A DNA stretch of 64,000 bases from Rhizobium sp. NRK18 (GCF_024385575.1 NZ_JANFMV010000001.1:3935681-3999680), one strand, 5' to 3'. Counted from the stretch's first letter, positions 9,478 through 18,770 are shown. A program made the numbers and translations. Notes: generated from the sequence alone by a model not told the origin.

Positions 9478-10551
9478 TCAGCCGCCACCGGTGCTGCAGC
9501 TGATCGAGCGGTTGGCGTAGGCCTCGGTCATGTTGCCGCCGAGCTTGGAGTTGGAGAACGGCCTGTAGCCGTCAACCGCCTTCGACAGCGACCGGTCATT
9601 GGTCATGGCGATATAGGGCTCGACCCAAGCCAGCGAATGGTCGTTGGCCTTGATCCCCTTGGAGAACTTCTGCGCCTTGCCGGCGATCGGCTGGACGATA
9701 GAAGGGTTGTCGACCGCCTTCATCGTGAACTTTACAATCTTCGCCAGTTTCGCCATATCGGCGCCGCGATTGCCGTAGCCGGCTTCACACATCAGCGCCA
9801 TTGATGTCGTCAACGGGCCAAGCGCATGAATCTGGTAGTGCAGCGCGTATTTTCCGCGCCCCATCTCGAGCGGCAACGTGCCGTTGGTCGAGGCGTCCGC
9901 CAGCATTGCGCGGTTGGTTTCGAGCGCCCAGCCGACGAGCTTGGTGTTTTTCTGCATGACGCCGATCTGGCCGACCGCAAGGCCCGCCCATGCCCTGAGA
10001 TTGTTGCGGCTGGCCTTGGGCGGTGCGCGATAATCGAAGAAGGCCATCGTCTCGTAGGCGCGCACCCGCAGCCAACGTGCAATCCTGCGTCGCTCGTTAG
10101 GATAATGGGTGGCTTCGGATACGACCTGTGAATAGGCGATCGCGATCCCGCCGATACGAGACGGCACCGCCAGTTTGGCATTGTCGGTCTCCATGTCGCT
10201 CAGGGCATCGGCCTTGGCCCATGTATCGATGGCCTTGACGACGCATACGGCAAGGTCGTGGTTCTTCTGCGGATCCTGGCGCACCTTGTTGGCATAGCGG
10301 GTCAGGTCCTGAATGAACTGATCCACCGGCTTCAGCGCCGCATCGACCTTGGCGTTCGAGGACTCGTCGATATCGGAGCGGGTCTTGGAATTCGCTTCGT
10401 AGCGGCTGCCGAAACTCAGGGAGACTACGGGTCGGGGAACGGCAAAACAGTCCCCCGACCCGCTTGCGCCAGCTGCCGGTTGCGCCAGGAGGACGGCGGA
10501 TGCGGCACAAAAGCCGGCGACTGAGAGCATACGGGTGAGATAGTGGGTCAA
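9478..10551 (-). CDS. algL: AlgL-like alginate lyase family (PL5) protein, catalytic residues substituted
   Basis: Last gene of the alginate-type operon, 357 residues, 4 bases after the AlgK-like gene. Signal peptide of about 29 residues (..QPAAGA), so periplasmic. The PL5 core is recognisable: NNLRAWAGLAV (183-193) aligns with the AlgL NNHSYWAAW block, and GTLPLEMGRGKYALHYQIHAL (224-244, quoted here as two overlapping family blocks) with the RALAYHNYAL block. In well-studied AlgL the catalytic residues are Asn-His of NNH, the Arg before ALAYH and the Tyr of HNY. Here they read Asn184-Leu185, Tyr235 and His242: only the Asn is kept. In Pseudomonas AlgL clears misplaced polymer from the periplasm; here it may be non-catalytic, or cleave a different bond. 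Residue assignments rest on my memory of the family. Confidence 0.75.
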   Translation of the reverse strand: MTHYLTRMLSVAGFCAASAVLLAQPAAGASGSGDCFAVPRPVVSLSFGSRYEANSKTRSDIDESSNAKVDAALKPVDQFIQDLTRYANKVRQDPQKNHDLAVCVVKAIDTWAKADALSDMETDNAKLAVPSRIGGIAIAYSQVVSEATHYPNERRRIARWLRVRAYETMAFFDYRAPPKASRNNLRAWAGLAVGQIGVMQKNTKLVGWALETNRAMLADASTNGTLPLEMGRGKYALHYQIHALGPLTTSMALMCEAGYGNRGADMAKLAKIVKFTMKAVDNPSIVQPIAGKAQKFSKGIKANDHSLAWVEPYIAMTNDRSLSKAVDGYRPFSNSKLGGNMTEAYANRSISCSTGGG

Positions 10552-10555
10552 AACG

Positions 10556-13309
10556 TCATCCTTCCGGTTGAATCGTCATGAGGGAAAGGGTCTTTCCGGC
10601 CTGCTCATACCCCGCATCCGAGGCCTTCTTGAGCCAGAAACGTGCTTTTTCCAAGGAAGGCTCGACGCCCGTGCCGAAGGCGTAGGACTGCGACAGCAAA
10701 TACATCGCCTCCGCATCTCCGCCCTTGGCCGATCGGTCGAGCCAGTCGACCGCCTCGGTCGCAGCCGCGGCAGACTTCACCGGGCCGTTCTGAATGAGCT
10801 TGGCCAGTTCGCGCATGGCGACCGGTTGGCCTGCCTCCGCCGAACGGGTGTAGAGGTCCTTGATGTCGATCTGAGCGGTCACCGCATTGCGGATGGCGGG
10901 CTTCAGCTTGTCGAGCGTTGCCAGTTCACCCGGAATTTCCTTCAGCGGCGAGACCTTCAACAGTTCGACGAAGAGATTGCCGGCGGTCTGCGGCGCATAG
11001 GCGGCGGTCTGATCGTTGCCGTAATATTTGACCAGCCGGTAATAGGCCGAGGTTTCCTTCTGCTTGCGGGCTTCCTGATAGAGTTCGAGGGCGGTCTGCA
11101 CGGCCTGCGGCGTGTTCATCGCCTGGTAGGCATCGCCGATCTTGACCTTGCGCCAGGAATCGTCGCCGGCGAGGTAGCGGGCAATCGTCAGCCAACGGCC
11201 GGCGTCGTCGGCCTTGTTGTTGCGGACGGCGAATTCGGCGAGCGCCATCGTGTCGTCGTAGTCGCACCCCTGGGATCCGACCGCACGCCGGTAGTACATG
11301 TCGCGCGTCTGCGCGTCGTCCGCCGCGCCAGCGAGAATGAGCTGGGCGGACATGTCGCCATAGCGTGCCATGGCCTGCTGGTACTTTGATACGGTATCGG
11401 TCTGCCCTCCGGCAAGTGCCTGCTCCACCTGCTCCAGAAGCTCGACGGCGCGGCCGATACCGGCCTGCGCGAGCGGCTGGAGGATTGCCTGCGCCTGCTC
11501 CAGGCTTTTGCGATCGGTGATGTAGTTTTCGATCAGGAAGCGGGCGAAGTTCAGACCGGCATCCTTGTTGCCGGCGCCCGACGCGGCATCGATGGTCTTT
11601 CGAGCCTCGGGGATATTGCCCTTCAGGAGCTGCTGCTTGAAGTCGAGCAGCGCCACCGCCGCATCGACGCCAACCTGATTGGAACCGTACTTCTTCCAGA
11701 AGGCGAGAACCTCCTGCGTGCGGCCGGTATCGTGGAGATAGCGCTGGTAGACGGCCAGCGCATTCGGACGCCGGTAGAGCGCCTGCGTCTGCATGGACGC
11801 CACCAGCAGCGGATCGTTCTTCTTCGAGATCTCATCGACCTTGTCGGGATCGATCTCTAGCGTTTTGTTGCCGGCCGCATCCTCGACCCCGCTCCAATAG
11901 GAGGCGGTCTTGATGTCCGGTCCCTTCGGCGAGACGCAGAGATAGAGCCGGTGCAGGTCGGCGATCGCGTCGATCTTGCCGTCGCCCTCGACGGCGTCGG
12001 TCAGAAGCGTTGAAGCCCGCGAAACACCGCCCGCATCCGGCGACTGGCGCAGGATGAGATCGGCGAGGTCGAGCTTGGCATCGGCGTCGCCGAGCTTGAC
12101 GGCCTTTTCCAGAAGCTCACGCACCTCCGGCGGCTCTTCCCAGATACCCGTCCTGGCGACGATCAGCCGGGCGAGCCGGGTGAAGGCCCATGGCGGCGGC
12201 TGATCGCGCTTGACCAGTTTGCGAAGCGCCTTCTCATAGGCTTCCCGGTCGGCCGGCGAGCGATCCTTTGTCTCTTCGAGAAGCTGGGCTTCGCGAACGA
12301 GCGCCGCCTGGTTTCCGGCGGCAATGGCCATGTCGTAGAACTTGAATGCCTGGGCCCTGTCCTTCTCGATCAACGAGCCTTCGGCATAGGTGCGGCCCAT
12401 TTCCAGCATGGCCGACATGTTGCCGCCTTCGGCAGCCTGTTTCATGTATTTGATGAGGACGGAATTGTCCTTGTCGATCTCGTCGCTTTCGAGATTGAAC
12501 TCCGCCACTTTCCAGGCGGAATAGCTGTCGCCGAGATCGGCGGCAAACTTGTACCACGCCGCGCTGGCGGCGATGTCCTTCGTGACCAGTTCACCCTTGG
12601 AAAACTCGCGGGCGATGCGGCCGACGCGGTCGCATATGCCGGCGTTCAGGACGCCGACGAGCGAGCCGAAGGCCATGTTGACGGCGATTTCCGGTTCGAT
12701 GTCCCAGTCCTCGACCTTCTCGCCATTGCGGGCAAGCGTTGCGAGATCGAGCATGGCGTCGGCATTGCCGCCATAGGCGGCTTCCACCTTCAGTTTCAGT
12801 CCGGCAGCGCGGTCGGCCTCGATGCCTCGTCCTGCCAAGACGAAGTCGGCAAGCGTGTTGAGGGAACCCGGCGAGAAGTCGGAGCGGGTGAGAAGGGTGG
12901 CGATCAGCCGCTGGCTACGGACCTTGTCGGCCTCGCCGAGCGCCAGCATCAGCCGCACGGTGTCGAACTTCTGGTCCGTATCCGTGTAGCCGGGATCGAC
13001 CGTCGGCAGCAGGGCTATGATACGGGTGACGATCTTCTGGTATTTGGCCGCGTCGAGATCGCGCAGCCTGCCCATGTCACGCTGGATCGCATAGGAATCC
13101 TTCTTCGGCAGGGACTTCTGGTCCCAGGCCTGCCACTGCGCAACGATCTGGTCGTCACGCAGACGCGGGGCGCAGACATTGTGCGGCAGGCCTTTGACCT
13201 CCGGCGGCATGAAGCGAACGGTGATCGGGTCCGACAGCGCCGGGGTTCCGGCGGCCAACGACATGACGCCTGCAATCAGCGAAAGCTTTCGAACGTGCGT
13301 TTTGATCAT
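10556..13309 (-). CDS. algK: Giant Sel1/TPR-repeat periplasmic protein, AlgK-like
   Basis: 917 residues, start ATG 13309 with a perfect GGAGG five bases away. Signal peptide of about 26 residues (..GTPALS), with no lipobox cysteine, so a soluble periplasmic protein rather than the outer-membrane lipoprotein that Pseudomonas AlgK (about 475 residues) is. Sel1-like repeats run through the chain: AAYGGNADAMLDLATLARNG, AADLGDSYSAWKVAEFN, AAEGGNMSAMLEMGRTYAEG, MAIAAGNQAALVREAQLL, and at the very end SAKGGDAEAMYLLSQSYAFG and KASDAGYEQAGKTLSLM. The repeats reach the C-terminus, so there is no fused beta-barrel of the BcsC type. Likely scaffold for the periplasmic complex with AlgX and Alg44. The gene symbol is by role, not by close similarity. 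Confidence 0.72.
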   Translation of the reverse strand: MIKTHVRKLSLIAGVMSLAAGTPALSDPITVRFMPPEVKGLPHNVCAPRLRDDQIVAQWQAWDQKSLPKKDSYAIQRDMGRLRDLDAAKYQKIVTRIIALLPTVDPGYTDTDQKFDTVRLMLALGEADKVRSQRLIATLLTRSDFSPGSLNTLADFVLAGRGIEADRAAGLKLKVEAAYGGNADAMLDLATLARNGEKVEDWDIEPEIAVNMAFGSLVGVLNAGICDRVGRIAREFSKGELVTKDIAASAAWYKFAADLGDSYSAWKVAEFNLESDEIDKDNSVLIKYMKQAAEGGNMSAMLEMGRTYAEGSLIEKDRAQAFKFYDMAIAAGNQAALVREAQLLEETKDRSPADREAYEKALRKLVKRDQPPPWAFTRLARLIVARTGIWEEPPEVRELLEKAVKLGDADAKLDLADLILRQSPDAGGVSRASTLLTDAVEGDGKIDAIADLHRLYLCVSPKGPDIKTASYWSGVEDAAGNKTLEIDPDKVDEISKKNDPLLVASMQTQALYRRPNALAVYQRYLHDTGRTQEVLAFWKKYGSNQVGVDAAVALLDFKQQLLKGNIPEARKTIDAASGAGNKDAGLNFARFLIENYITDRKSLEQAQAILQPLAQAGIGRAVELLEQVEQALAGGQTDTVSKYQQAMARYGDMSAQLILAGAADDAQTRDMYYRRAVGSQGCDYDDTMALAEFAVRNNKADDAGRWLTIARYLAGDDSWRKVKIGDAYQAMNTPQAVQTALELYQEARKQKETSAYYRLVKYYGNDQTAAYAPQTAGNLFVELLKVSPLKEIPGELATLDKLKPAIRNAVTAQIDIKDLYTRSAEAGQPVAMRELAKLIQNGPVKSAAAATEAVDWLDRSAKGGDAEAMYLLSQSYAFGTGVEPSLEKARFWLKKASDAGYEQAGKTLSLMTIQPEG

Positions 13310-13335
13310 GGTAACCTCCGGAACTCCTGTTGATG

Positions 13336-13965
13336 TCAGCGGGCAATGGTGCTCGGGACCGCCACGGCGGACAGCTTGTCGCCGGAGCCGGTGACGATCA
13401 CGGTGATGCCGGATCCGCGCTTGAATTCGACCGTCTTCAGGTCGGCGACATCCTTGCCGGACGCCTTCACGACGAGATCGAGCTTGAGGGGAGCCCGCAG
13501 TGCGACGGACTTGGATCCACCCATTTCGACCTTCGAGATCGCCTCGGACTTGGCCTGCGGGACGAAGACGGATGCATCCGCAGCATCCGACAGGTTGTAG
13601 AGCGTCAGGCTGGCCTTGGCCGGGTTCTTGGACATGTCGTCCACCACCGTCTTGGTGCCGTCCTGGGTGAGGATGGCGGTGTAGAACTTGCCGGCGCCTG
13701 CCTCGACCTTGGCATTGGTCAGGCTGGAGGAGACATTGATGTCACCGGGATCGACGGCTACGTAGGGCGATACGCCGTCGGTCAAGCCGGAGAACGAACT
13801 GCCCTTGACGGACGCGATGGACGATCCCGGCGAGATGACCCGCACAAAGGCGGAGTTCGGATCGATCGGCTTGGCGTAGAGGCCGGCATCCTGGGCGGAT
13901 GCGGCGCCGACGAGCGCGGTGATCGAGAAAATGGCGGAAGCGCCGAGTGCAAGAATGGTCTTCAT
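13336..13965 (-). CDS. algF: Alginate O-acetylation protein AlgF
   Basis: Periplasmic accessory protein of alginate acetylation, 209 residues (family about 215). Signal peptide of 24 residues (..GAASA), mature QDAGLYAKPIDPNSAFVRV, which is the AlgF opening block, followed by two beta-sandwich-like domains rich in V, T, S and G. Start ATG overlaps the algX stop by four bases (ATGA). AlgF is needed for acetylation in Pseudomonas and bridges AlgJ and AlgX; it has no known catalytic residues. Its presence shows that the locus is for an acetylated polymer. Confidence 0.85.
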   Translation of the reverse strand: MKTILALGASAIFSITALVGAASAQDAGLYAKPIDPNSAFVRVISPGSSIASVKGSSFSGLTDGVSPYVAVDPGDINVSSSLTNAKVEAGAGKFYTAILTQDGTKTVVDDMSKNPAKASLTLYNLSDAADASVFVPQAKSEAISKVEMGGSKSVALRAPLKLDLVVKASGKDVADLKTVEFKRGSGITVIVTGSGDKLSAVAVPSTIAR

Positions 13966-15332
13966 GATTGCTCTCCAAGGTTGGTCTTGCAGATATGAAG
14001 GGTCGTGTCGGACCCAGCATTGGTGTCAAAGGTGAGATCGAGGCCGTTCAGCGCGCCTTTCGGCATGCCGGCCGTCGAGGCGAAATAGCGTCCGGTCGCG
14101 CGCAGGCGATCGTCACGGCTGATCGAACGGGTGCGGACTTCGCCGTCCGATCCGGTGAAGGCGAAGGTCGCCTTGCGGTTGCCCCCGTCGCCGGCGTCGG
14201 CCAGCAGCACATCGCCCGGGGCGAAGGACACGTTCGAAAGATCGGCGTGGAAGCTGTTCGCCTCGCCGGGCCTCAGCTTGATTTCCTGGTCGCATTCGCC
14301 GCGCGAGGCGGCGATGATTTCGTACCAGGGGCCGTCGCCGTACTGGCCGAGATTGTTGTAGATCGGGTTCTCCCAGATCAGGAAGCGCGGCCGCTGCTCC
14401 TGAAACTCGCGCGAGGTGATGTAGGACAGGATAGAACCGAACTGGTTACCGCCCGAGATCGAGTAGTTTTCGACCGGAAGGCCGCTCCAGTACTGCAGCA
14501 GGCCGGCGAAATTGCTGATCGTCTTGTCCGAATAGCTGGTACCGATCAGCGCGATGCCGCCGGTATCTTCATTGCCGAAAATGTCGAGGCCACTGCCGGC
14601 ATCGCCGTCGGCCGGCGCATCATCATCGCGGGAAACAACGTAAGTATGCGCTTTCACTTGCGGCACGCTGCTGATGCAATGCTGCTGCAGGAGCTTGCGC
14701 ATGCTGGAGAATTCGCTGGAGACCGGGCCATCCTCGCGCTTGAACTTGACCGGCGTGACATCGCCATATTCCGGCAGCGACTTGATCTTCTCGCCGACGG
14801 CCTCGGCGGCGGCATTTGCGCCCTGCGCCGTCCAGTGGAAGTCGGATTTGAAGAAGGCGAGCTCGCCGAACTGGTTTTCCGGATTGTCGCGCATCGGGCT
14901 GGCGATATCGATCGTCCTCACGCCCTTCTTATTCAACCGCTCGACGACGTCGTCGTAGACGGCCCTGGCGATCGACGGGTCGAAGCCGTAGAGCTCGGCC
15001 CGCTGCGGCGCATATTGCGGCAGCACCTGCGACTTGGTCGGCACCGGCACGTAGATCAGCGTCGTCCCCTTCGCCTCCAGCGCCTTGGCCATCTCCGCCA
15101 TCCGGTCGATCACTTCCGGCGTGAAGGCATGCTGCAGACGCATGTCGGCGAGGATGCGGTAGAACATGCCGTCCTTGCCTTCGATCATCTGCAACTCGGA
15201 AATGTCTTCGAGATTGCTGCAGCCGAAGGCCGAGCGGTCATTGCCTTCTCCGGCGAACGCATGGCTCGCGGCAAGGAGTGCGAAAGCCGAAGCCGCCGCT
15301 GCAAGGATGGACTGTCTCTTGAAACTGGTCAT
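13962..15332 (-). CDS. algX: Alginate O-acetyltransferase AlgX (SGNH-like with C-terminal binding module)
   Basis: Transfers acetyl groups to the polymer in the periplasm. 456 residues (Pseudomonas AlgX about 474). Signal peptide to about residue 27 (..SHAFA). SGNH-type triad visible: SDFHWTAQGANAA gives Asp164 and His166, and ALIGTSYSDK gives Ser266. After residue 350 comes a beta-rich tail (FHADLSNVSFAPGDVLLADA.. and GLDLTFDTNAGSDTTLHICK) that matches the carbohydrate-binding module of AlgX and separates it from AlgJ, which lacks it. Two cysteine pairs expected (Cys38, Cys219). It lies 2 bases after the small Sel1 gene and overlaps algF. Confidence 0.87.
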   Translation of the reverse strand: MTSFKRQSILAAAASAFALLAASHAFAGEGNDRSAFGCSNLEDISELQMIEGKDGMFYRILADMRLQHAFTPEVIDRMAEMAKALEAKGTTLIYVPVPTKSQVLPQYAPQRAELYGFDPSIARAVYDDVVERLNKKGVRTIDIASPMRDNPENQFGELAFFKSDFHWTAQGANAAAEAVGEKIKSLPEYGDVTPVKFKREDGPVSSEFSSMRKLLQQHCISSVPQVKAHTYVVSRDDDAPADGDAGSGLDIFGNEDTGGIALIGTSYSDKTISNFAGLLQYWSGLPVENYSISGGNQFGSILSYITSREFQEQRPRFLIWENPIYNNLGQYGDGPWYEIIAASRGECDQEIKLRPGEANSFHADLSNVSFAPGDVLLADAGDGGNRKATFAFTGSDGEVRTRSISRDDRLRATGRYFASTAGMPKGALNGLDLTFDTNAGSDTTLHICKTNLGEQS

Positions 15333-15334
15333 GG

Positions 15335-16192
15335 CTACACCTTGTTGTCTTGATCGTCGTTGGGCTTTTCGTCGGACAAGGTCTGGATCAGATTGAAGGC
15401 GGCGGCGCGGATGCCGATATTGCCGCCCTCCTGGGCAATGTTGAGATATCTGACCGCCTCCTGCCGTGATTCCGGGTCCTGGCTGCCGTCGCCGGACAAA
15501 AGCAGGACGGCAAGCTGGTAAGCGGCGGCGGCATCGGACTTGCCGGCCCTCGCCTCGAGAAGCTCGGTCGCCTCTTTCGGCTTGGAGCCAAAAGGCTCGC
15601 CGAGCCGGTAGAAGCGGACGAGCGATTCCAGCGCCTTGTCGTTTCCATCCGTTGCCTGGCGCAGCAGCGCCTTTTCGGCCTGCCGGAGATGCGCCGGCTC
15701 CATGGTCGCGTTCTTCTGGGCCAGAATCTGCACCATGGGCGAGACCGCATAGTCTCGGTCGTACATCGCGGCGAAGGCGAAATAGTGCAGCGCATGGCTG
15801 AGGAGTTCCGGCTTTCCCCTCGCCATGATCGACTTGCCGAGGCTGTAGGCGCCGAGGCTGTCGCCGGCATCCGCAAGCGCCTGGAGATCGGAATAGGGTA
15901 CCGACTTGCGGGCGATCACTCTCTTGCGCACGGCCTCAAGCCGCGGAGACAGGGCCGGCCGGCCGGGGCCGGTCTTTACCGTGTGCGTCTTCGGGCGGGT
16001 CTTGGACTTCGGCTTGTTGACGCTGTCCTTGTCGAAGTTCGGATCCATCATGTCCTGCAGCGTGTACTTCGCCCACGGCTTCTTCGGCCCGCCTGCGGAG
16101 CGGGCCTGCGCCGGACCGTCCGCCAGCATCGTGGCGGCGAAGAGCGTTGCGAGCACGAGAGCGCCGCAGCGTGTCGGTTTGCGCTCAGGCAT
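15335..16192 (-). CDS. Sel1-repeat periplasmic protein (second, small AlgK-like scaffold)
   Basis: 285 residues from ATG 16192 (MPERKPTRCGALVLA), which overlaps the end of algJ by eight bases; an earlier in-frame start would extend the overlap. Signal peptide to about residue 31 (..GPAQA). A basic, proline- and lysine-rich linker (residues 50-75) is followed by Sel1-like repeats: ALADAGDSLGAYSLGKSIMA, LRQATDGNDKALESLVRFYR, LEARAGKSDAAAAYQLAVLL and IAQEGGNIGIRAAAFNLIQ. Role probably scaffolding between AlgJ and AlgX, the genes on either side. No equivalent in the standard Pseudomonas operon, apart from the general AlgK class. Confidence 0.75.
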   Translation of the reverse strand: MPERKPTRCGALVLATLFAATMLADGPAQARSAGGPKKPWAKYTLQDMMDPNFDKDSVNKPKSKTRPKTHTVKTGPGRPALSPRLEAVRKRVIARKSVPYSDLQALADAGDSLGAYSLGKSIMARGKPELLSHALHYFAFAAMYDRDYAVSPMVQILAQKNATMEPAHLRQAEKALLRQATDGNDKALESLVRFYRLGEPFGSKPKEATELLEARAGKSDAAAAYQLAVLLLSGDGSQDPESRQEAVRYLNIAQEGGNIGIRAAAFNLIQTLSDEKPNDDQDNKV

Positions 16193-17330
16193 TCTTGCCT
16201 CCCTTGGTGGGATCCGGGGCAACGCTTGCCGACGCCGGCTCATCCGCGCGCTTCCAGAGAATGTCCTGGCTGAGATAGCGAACCGGGAACTCCCAGATGA
16301 CCAGCTGCGGCGGCGTCGACTTGAACGTGTCGCTCTTCAGGAAGTCGAGCATCGGCACGCCCGGCCCCATGCCCTCCTTCGCCAGGTTGAGGACGTCGGT
16401 TGACATCGACATTTCGAGGAAGTCCTGGAAGCTCCAGTTTTCGTTGGCGCTGTAGCTGGTGCCGACCAGAACGACCGGAACGCCCGCGTCATCGCTGCCG
16501 AAGATGTCCGTCGCCGCATCTTCCTTCTGCAACTCGGCGCGGAAGAGCGGCACCTTTTCCTGCTTCAGGCCGGCCGTCGCCGCATAGTCCGGCGAGGTGA
16601 TGAACTTGGTGAGGTCGCCCCAGAACTCGACCGGTTTCTCGGTCTTGCCCTTGACCTCTTCCTTCGCGAAGTCGAGGCCGGCACCGTTGACGGCTTGCCC
16701 GATCGCTCCGGCCACGACCTGCGCCCCATCGGGCGTCCAGTGGGTGTCGCTCTGCAGGAAGACGCCTGCCTTTTCCTTGTCGGCGATCAGTGCCTGCCGG
16801 CTGTCGACGGTCGTGATTCCCGCGGCCTTCAGGGATGTGTTGAATGTCCCATAGGCGTTGCGGATGGCATCGCCGGACATGATCGTGCCGAGATGTTCGG
16901 CATAGACGTCCGCCTTTGCCGGGATCGGCACGACGACCAGCTCACTTCCCGCCGCCCGCAGCTCATCACGGACCTCGGCGATACGGGCTACCGCATCCTC
17001 GATGTCGGCCTCCGAGATCGGCCGGAATTCCTCTTCTGTGAAGAGCCAGCCGTCCTTGCCGACGACGACGCCGTCGCGGCCGGCACCGAGAAGCGCATAG
17101 CGGGCCGCGCCGACGACGCCGATCGCGACCTCCCGATGGGGAAGCGAGGTCTTGTAGAGGTGATCCATGTCCTTGGTGGCGTCGCCGTCGACAAAATAGG
17201 AAACCGACAGCGGCTTGGAGTCTTCCTCCTTCGGCGGCGTCATCAGAAGATCGGCGTTGGCATAGATCGCGTAGCCGAAGAAGACTGCCGGAAGCAGGGC
17301 GTTCACATAGGTTTTGGAAATCTTGACCAT
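16185..17330 (-). CDS. algJ: Alginate O-acetyltransferase AlgJ
   Basis: 381 residues (family about 390). One N-terminal membrane segment (ALLPAVFFGYAIYANADLL, residues 11-29) then a periplasmic SGNH-like domain. Triad: QSDTHWTPDGAQ gives Asp195 and His197; VLVGTSYSANENWSF gives Ser292. The DGVVVGKDGWLFTEEE block (86-101) is the AlgJ/AlgX substrate-edge motif. It takes acetyl from the AlgI channel and passes it to AlgX or the polymer. Lies 12 bases after algI. All catalytic residues are intact. Confidence 0.88.
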   Translation of the reverse strand: MVKISKTYVNALLPAVFFGYAIYANADLLMTPPKEEDSKPLSVSYFVDGDATKDMDHLYKTSLPHREVAIGVVGAARYALLGAGRDGVVVGKDGWLFTEEEFRPISEADIEDAVARIAEVRDELRAAGSELVVVPIPAKADVYAEHLGTIMSGDAIRNAYGTFNTSLKAAGITTVDSRQALIADKEKAGVFLQSDTHWTPDGAQVVAGAIGQAVNGAGLDFAKEEVKGKTEKPVEFWGDLTKFITSPDYAATAGLKQEKVPLFRAELQKEDAATDIFGSDDAGVPVVLVGTSYSANENWSFQDFLEMSMSTDVLNLAKEGMGPGVPMLDFLKSDTFKSTPPQLVIWEFPVRYLSQDILWKRADEPASASVAPDPTKGGKNA

Positions 17331-17342
17331 GGTCGCCTCGCG

Positions 17343-18770
17343 TCAGAACTGGAAGTAGAGGAAGGGTGAGAAGCTCTGCTCGGAGAGCTTGGCGATCGAC
17401 AGCACCATCAGCGCCGTCATCGTCAGCGAATAGGCGAGCGACGTGTCGAGCACGGCGGTTCCGTCACCGCTGACGGTGAGCTTGTCGAAGGCCGGCTCCT
17501 TGAAGTGTCGCTCGGTCGCCGCCACCATGAAGGCCACCCCCAGGAACACGATGTGTTCGGCGCTGATATTGGCGAGGAAGTCGAGCCGCGGCATGAAGCC
17601 GTTAAGGCCGAGCATGCCCTGATACATGGTGATCGCATCGCCGACGCCGGTCGCCCGGAACATCACCCATCCGATCATCACGATCAGCAGGGTCAGCGGC
17701 AGGGCGAAGGCGTAGTTCCTGGCGACCTTGCTCCAGCCGGTGGCGCGCTCGGCCGCGAGCCATGACCCGTGCCATCCGCCCCAGATCACGAAGGTCCAGT
17801 TGGCGCCGTGCCAGAGACCGCCAAGCAGCATGACCACGATCAGGTTGACATAGGTGCGCAGCTTGCCTTTGCGGTTGCCGCCGAGCGGAATGTAGAGATA
17901 ATCGCGCAGCCAGGTGGAGAGGCTGATGTGCCAGCGCTGCCAGAACTCGGTGATCGAGGTGCTGACATAGGGCGTGTCGAAGTTCTTCATGAACTTGAAG
18001 CCCATCATCAGGCCAAGGCCGATCGCCATGTCCGAATAGCCGGAGAAGTCGAAATAGAGCTGCAGCGTGTAGGCGGCCGCACCCAGCCAGGCCTCCGTCA
18101 TGGTGACGCCCGGCACGCCGAAGGCATGATCGGCGATCGGCGCGATCGCATCGGCGAGAAGCACCTTCTTCGATAGGCCGATCGTGAAGACGTACATGCC
18201 GGAGCAGAACATCGCCAGGCTATGCGTGCGGGACTCGAACTGGTCGGCAAGGTCGCGGAAGCGCAGGATCGGGCCGGCGATCAGCTGCGGGAACAGCGCA
18301 ATGAACGCCGCGAAGTCGACGAAATTGCGGGTCGCGGGCGTATCCTTGCGGTAGACGTCGATGACATAGCCGACGGCCTGGAAGATGTAGAAGGAAATGC
18401 CGATCGGCAGGATCAGCCGCCAGTGAACGCCAAGGTCGTCCGGCGTCGTGCCGAGCAGTTCGGCGAAGCTGTCGATGAAGAAGTTGAGATACTTGAAGAT
18501 GCCGAGAACAGACAGGCAGCCGACCACACCGAGGATCAACGGGATCTTCTGCCGCACCTGCCCTTCCCATTTCTCGATCATCAGGCCGCAGGCATAGGCC
18601 CAGGCGGTGACGGCGATGAACAGGACGAGGAAATCCGCCCGCCACCAGGCGTAGAAGGCATAAGAGCCGATGAGGATTGTCCAGGACTTGAAGCGGTCCG
18701 GCGTCAGGTAATAGACGACCAGGAACAGCGGCAGGAACAGGAACAGGAATGTTTCGGATGAAAAGACCAT
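17343..18770 (-). CDS. algI: Membrane-bound O-acyltransferase AlgI
   Basis: MBOAT that moves acetyl across the inner membrane for AlgJ and AlgX. 475 residues with 9-11 hydrophobic segments; family opener MVFSSETFLFLFLPL; RDYLYIPLGGNRKG (289-302) and the essential histidine block GGLWHGANWTFVIWGGWHG with His321, the same place as the catalytic His322 of Pseudomonas AlgI. Its ATG overlaps the algG-like stop by one base (TAATG). Similar MBOATs acetylate other polymers (DltB, PatA, cellulose WssH), but the AlgJ/F/X partners make this AlgI. Confidence 0.92.
   Translation of the reverse strand: MVFSSETFLFLFLPLFLVVYYLTPDRFKSWTILIGSYAFYAWWRADFLVLFIAVTAWAYACGLMIEKWEGQVRQKIPLILGVVGCLSVLGIFKYLNFFIDSFAELLGTTPDDLGVHWRLILPIGISFYIFQAVGYVIDVYRKDTPATRNFVDFAAFIALFPQLIAGPILRFRDLADQFESRTHSLAMFCSGMYVFTIGLSKKVLLADAIAPIADHAFGVPGVTMTEAWLGAAAYTLQLYFDFSGYSDMAIGLGLMMGFKFMKNFDTPYVSTSITEFWQRWHISLSTWLRDYLYIPLGGNRKGKLRTYVNLIVVMLLGGLWHGANWTFVIWGGWHGSWLAAERATGWSKVARNYAFALPLTLLIVMIGWVMFRATGVGDAITMYQGMLGLNGFMPRLDFLANISAEHIVFLGVAFMVAATERHFKEPAFDKLTVSGDGTAVLDTSLAYSLTMTALMVLSIAKLSEQSFSPFLYFQF

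Noticed and set aside
10556..13309. Fused TPR plus porin protein of the BcsC type standing in for AlgE
   Set aside because: Sel1 repeats continue to the last 40 residues; there is no C-terminal beta-barrel.
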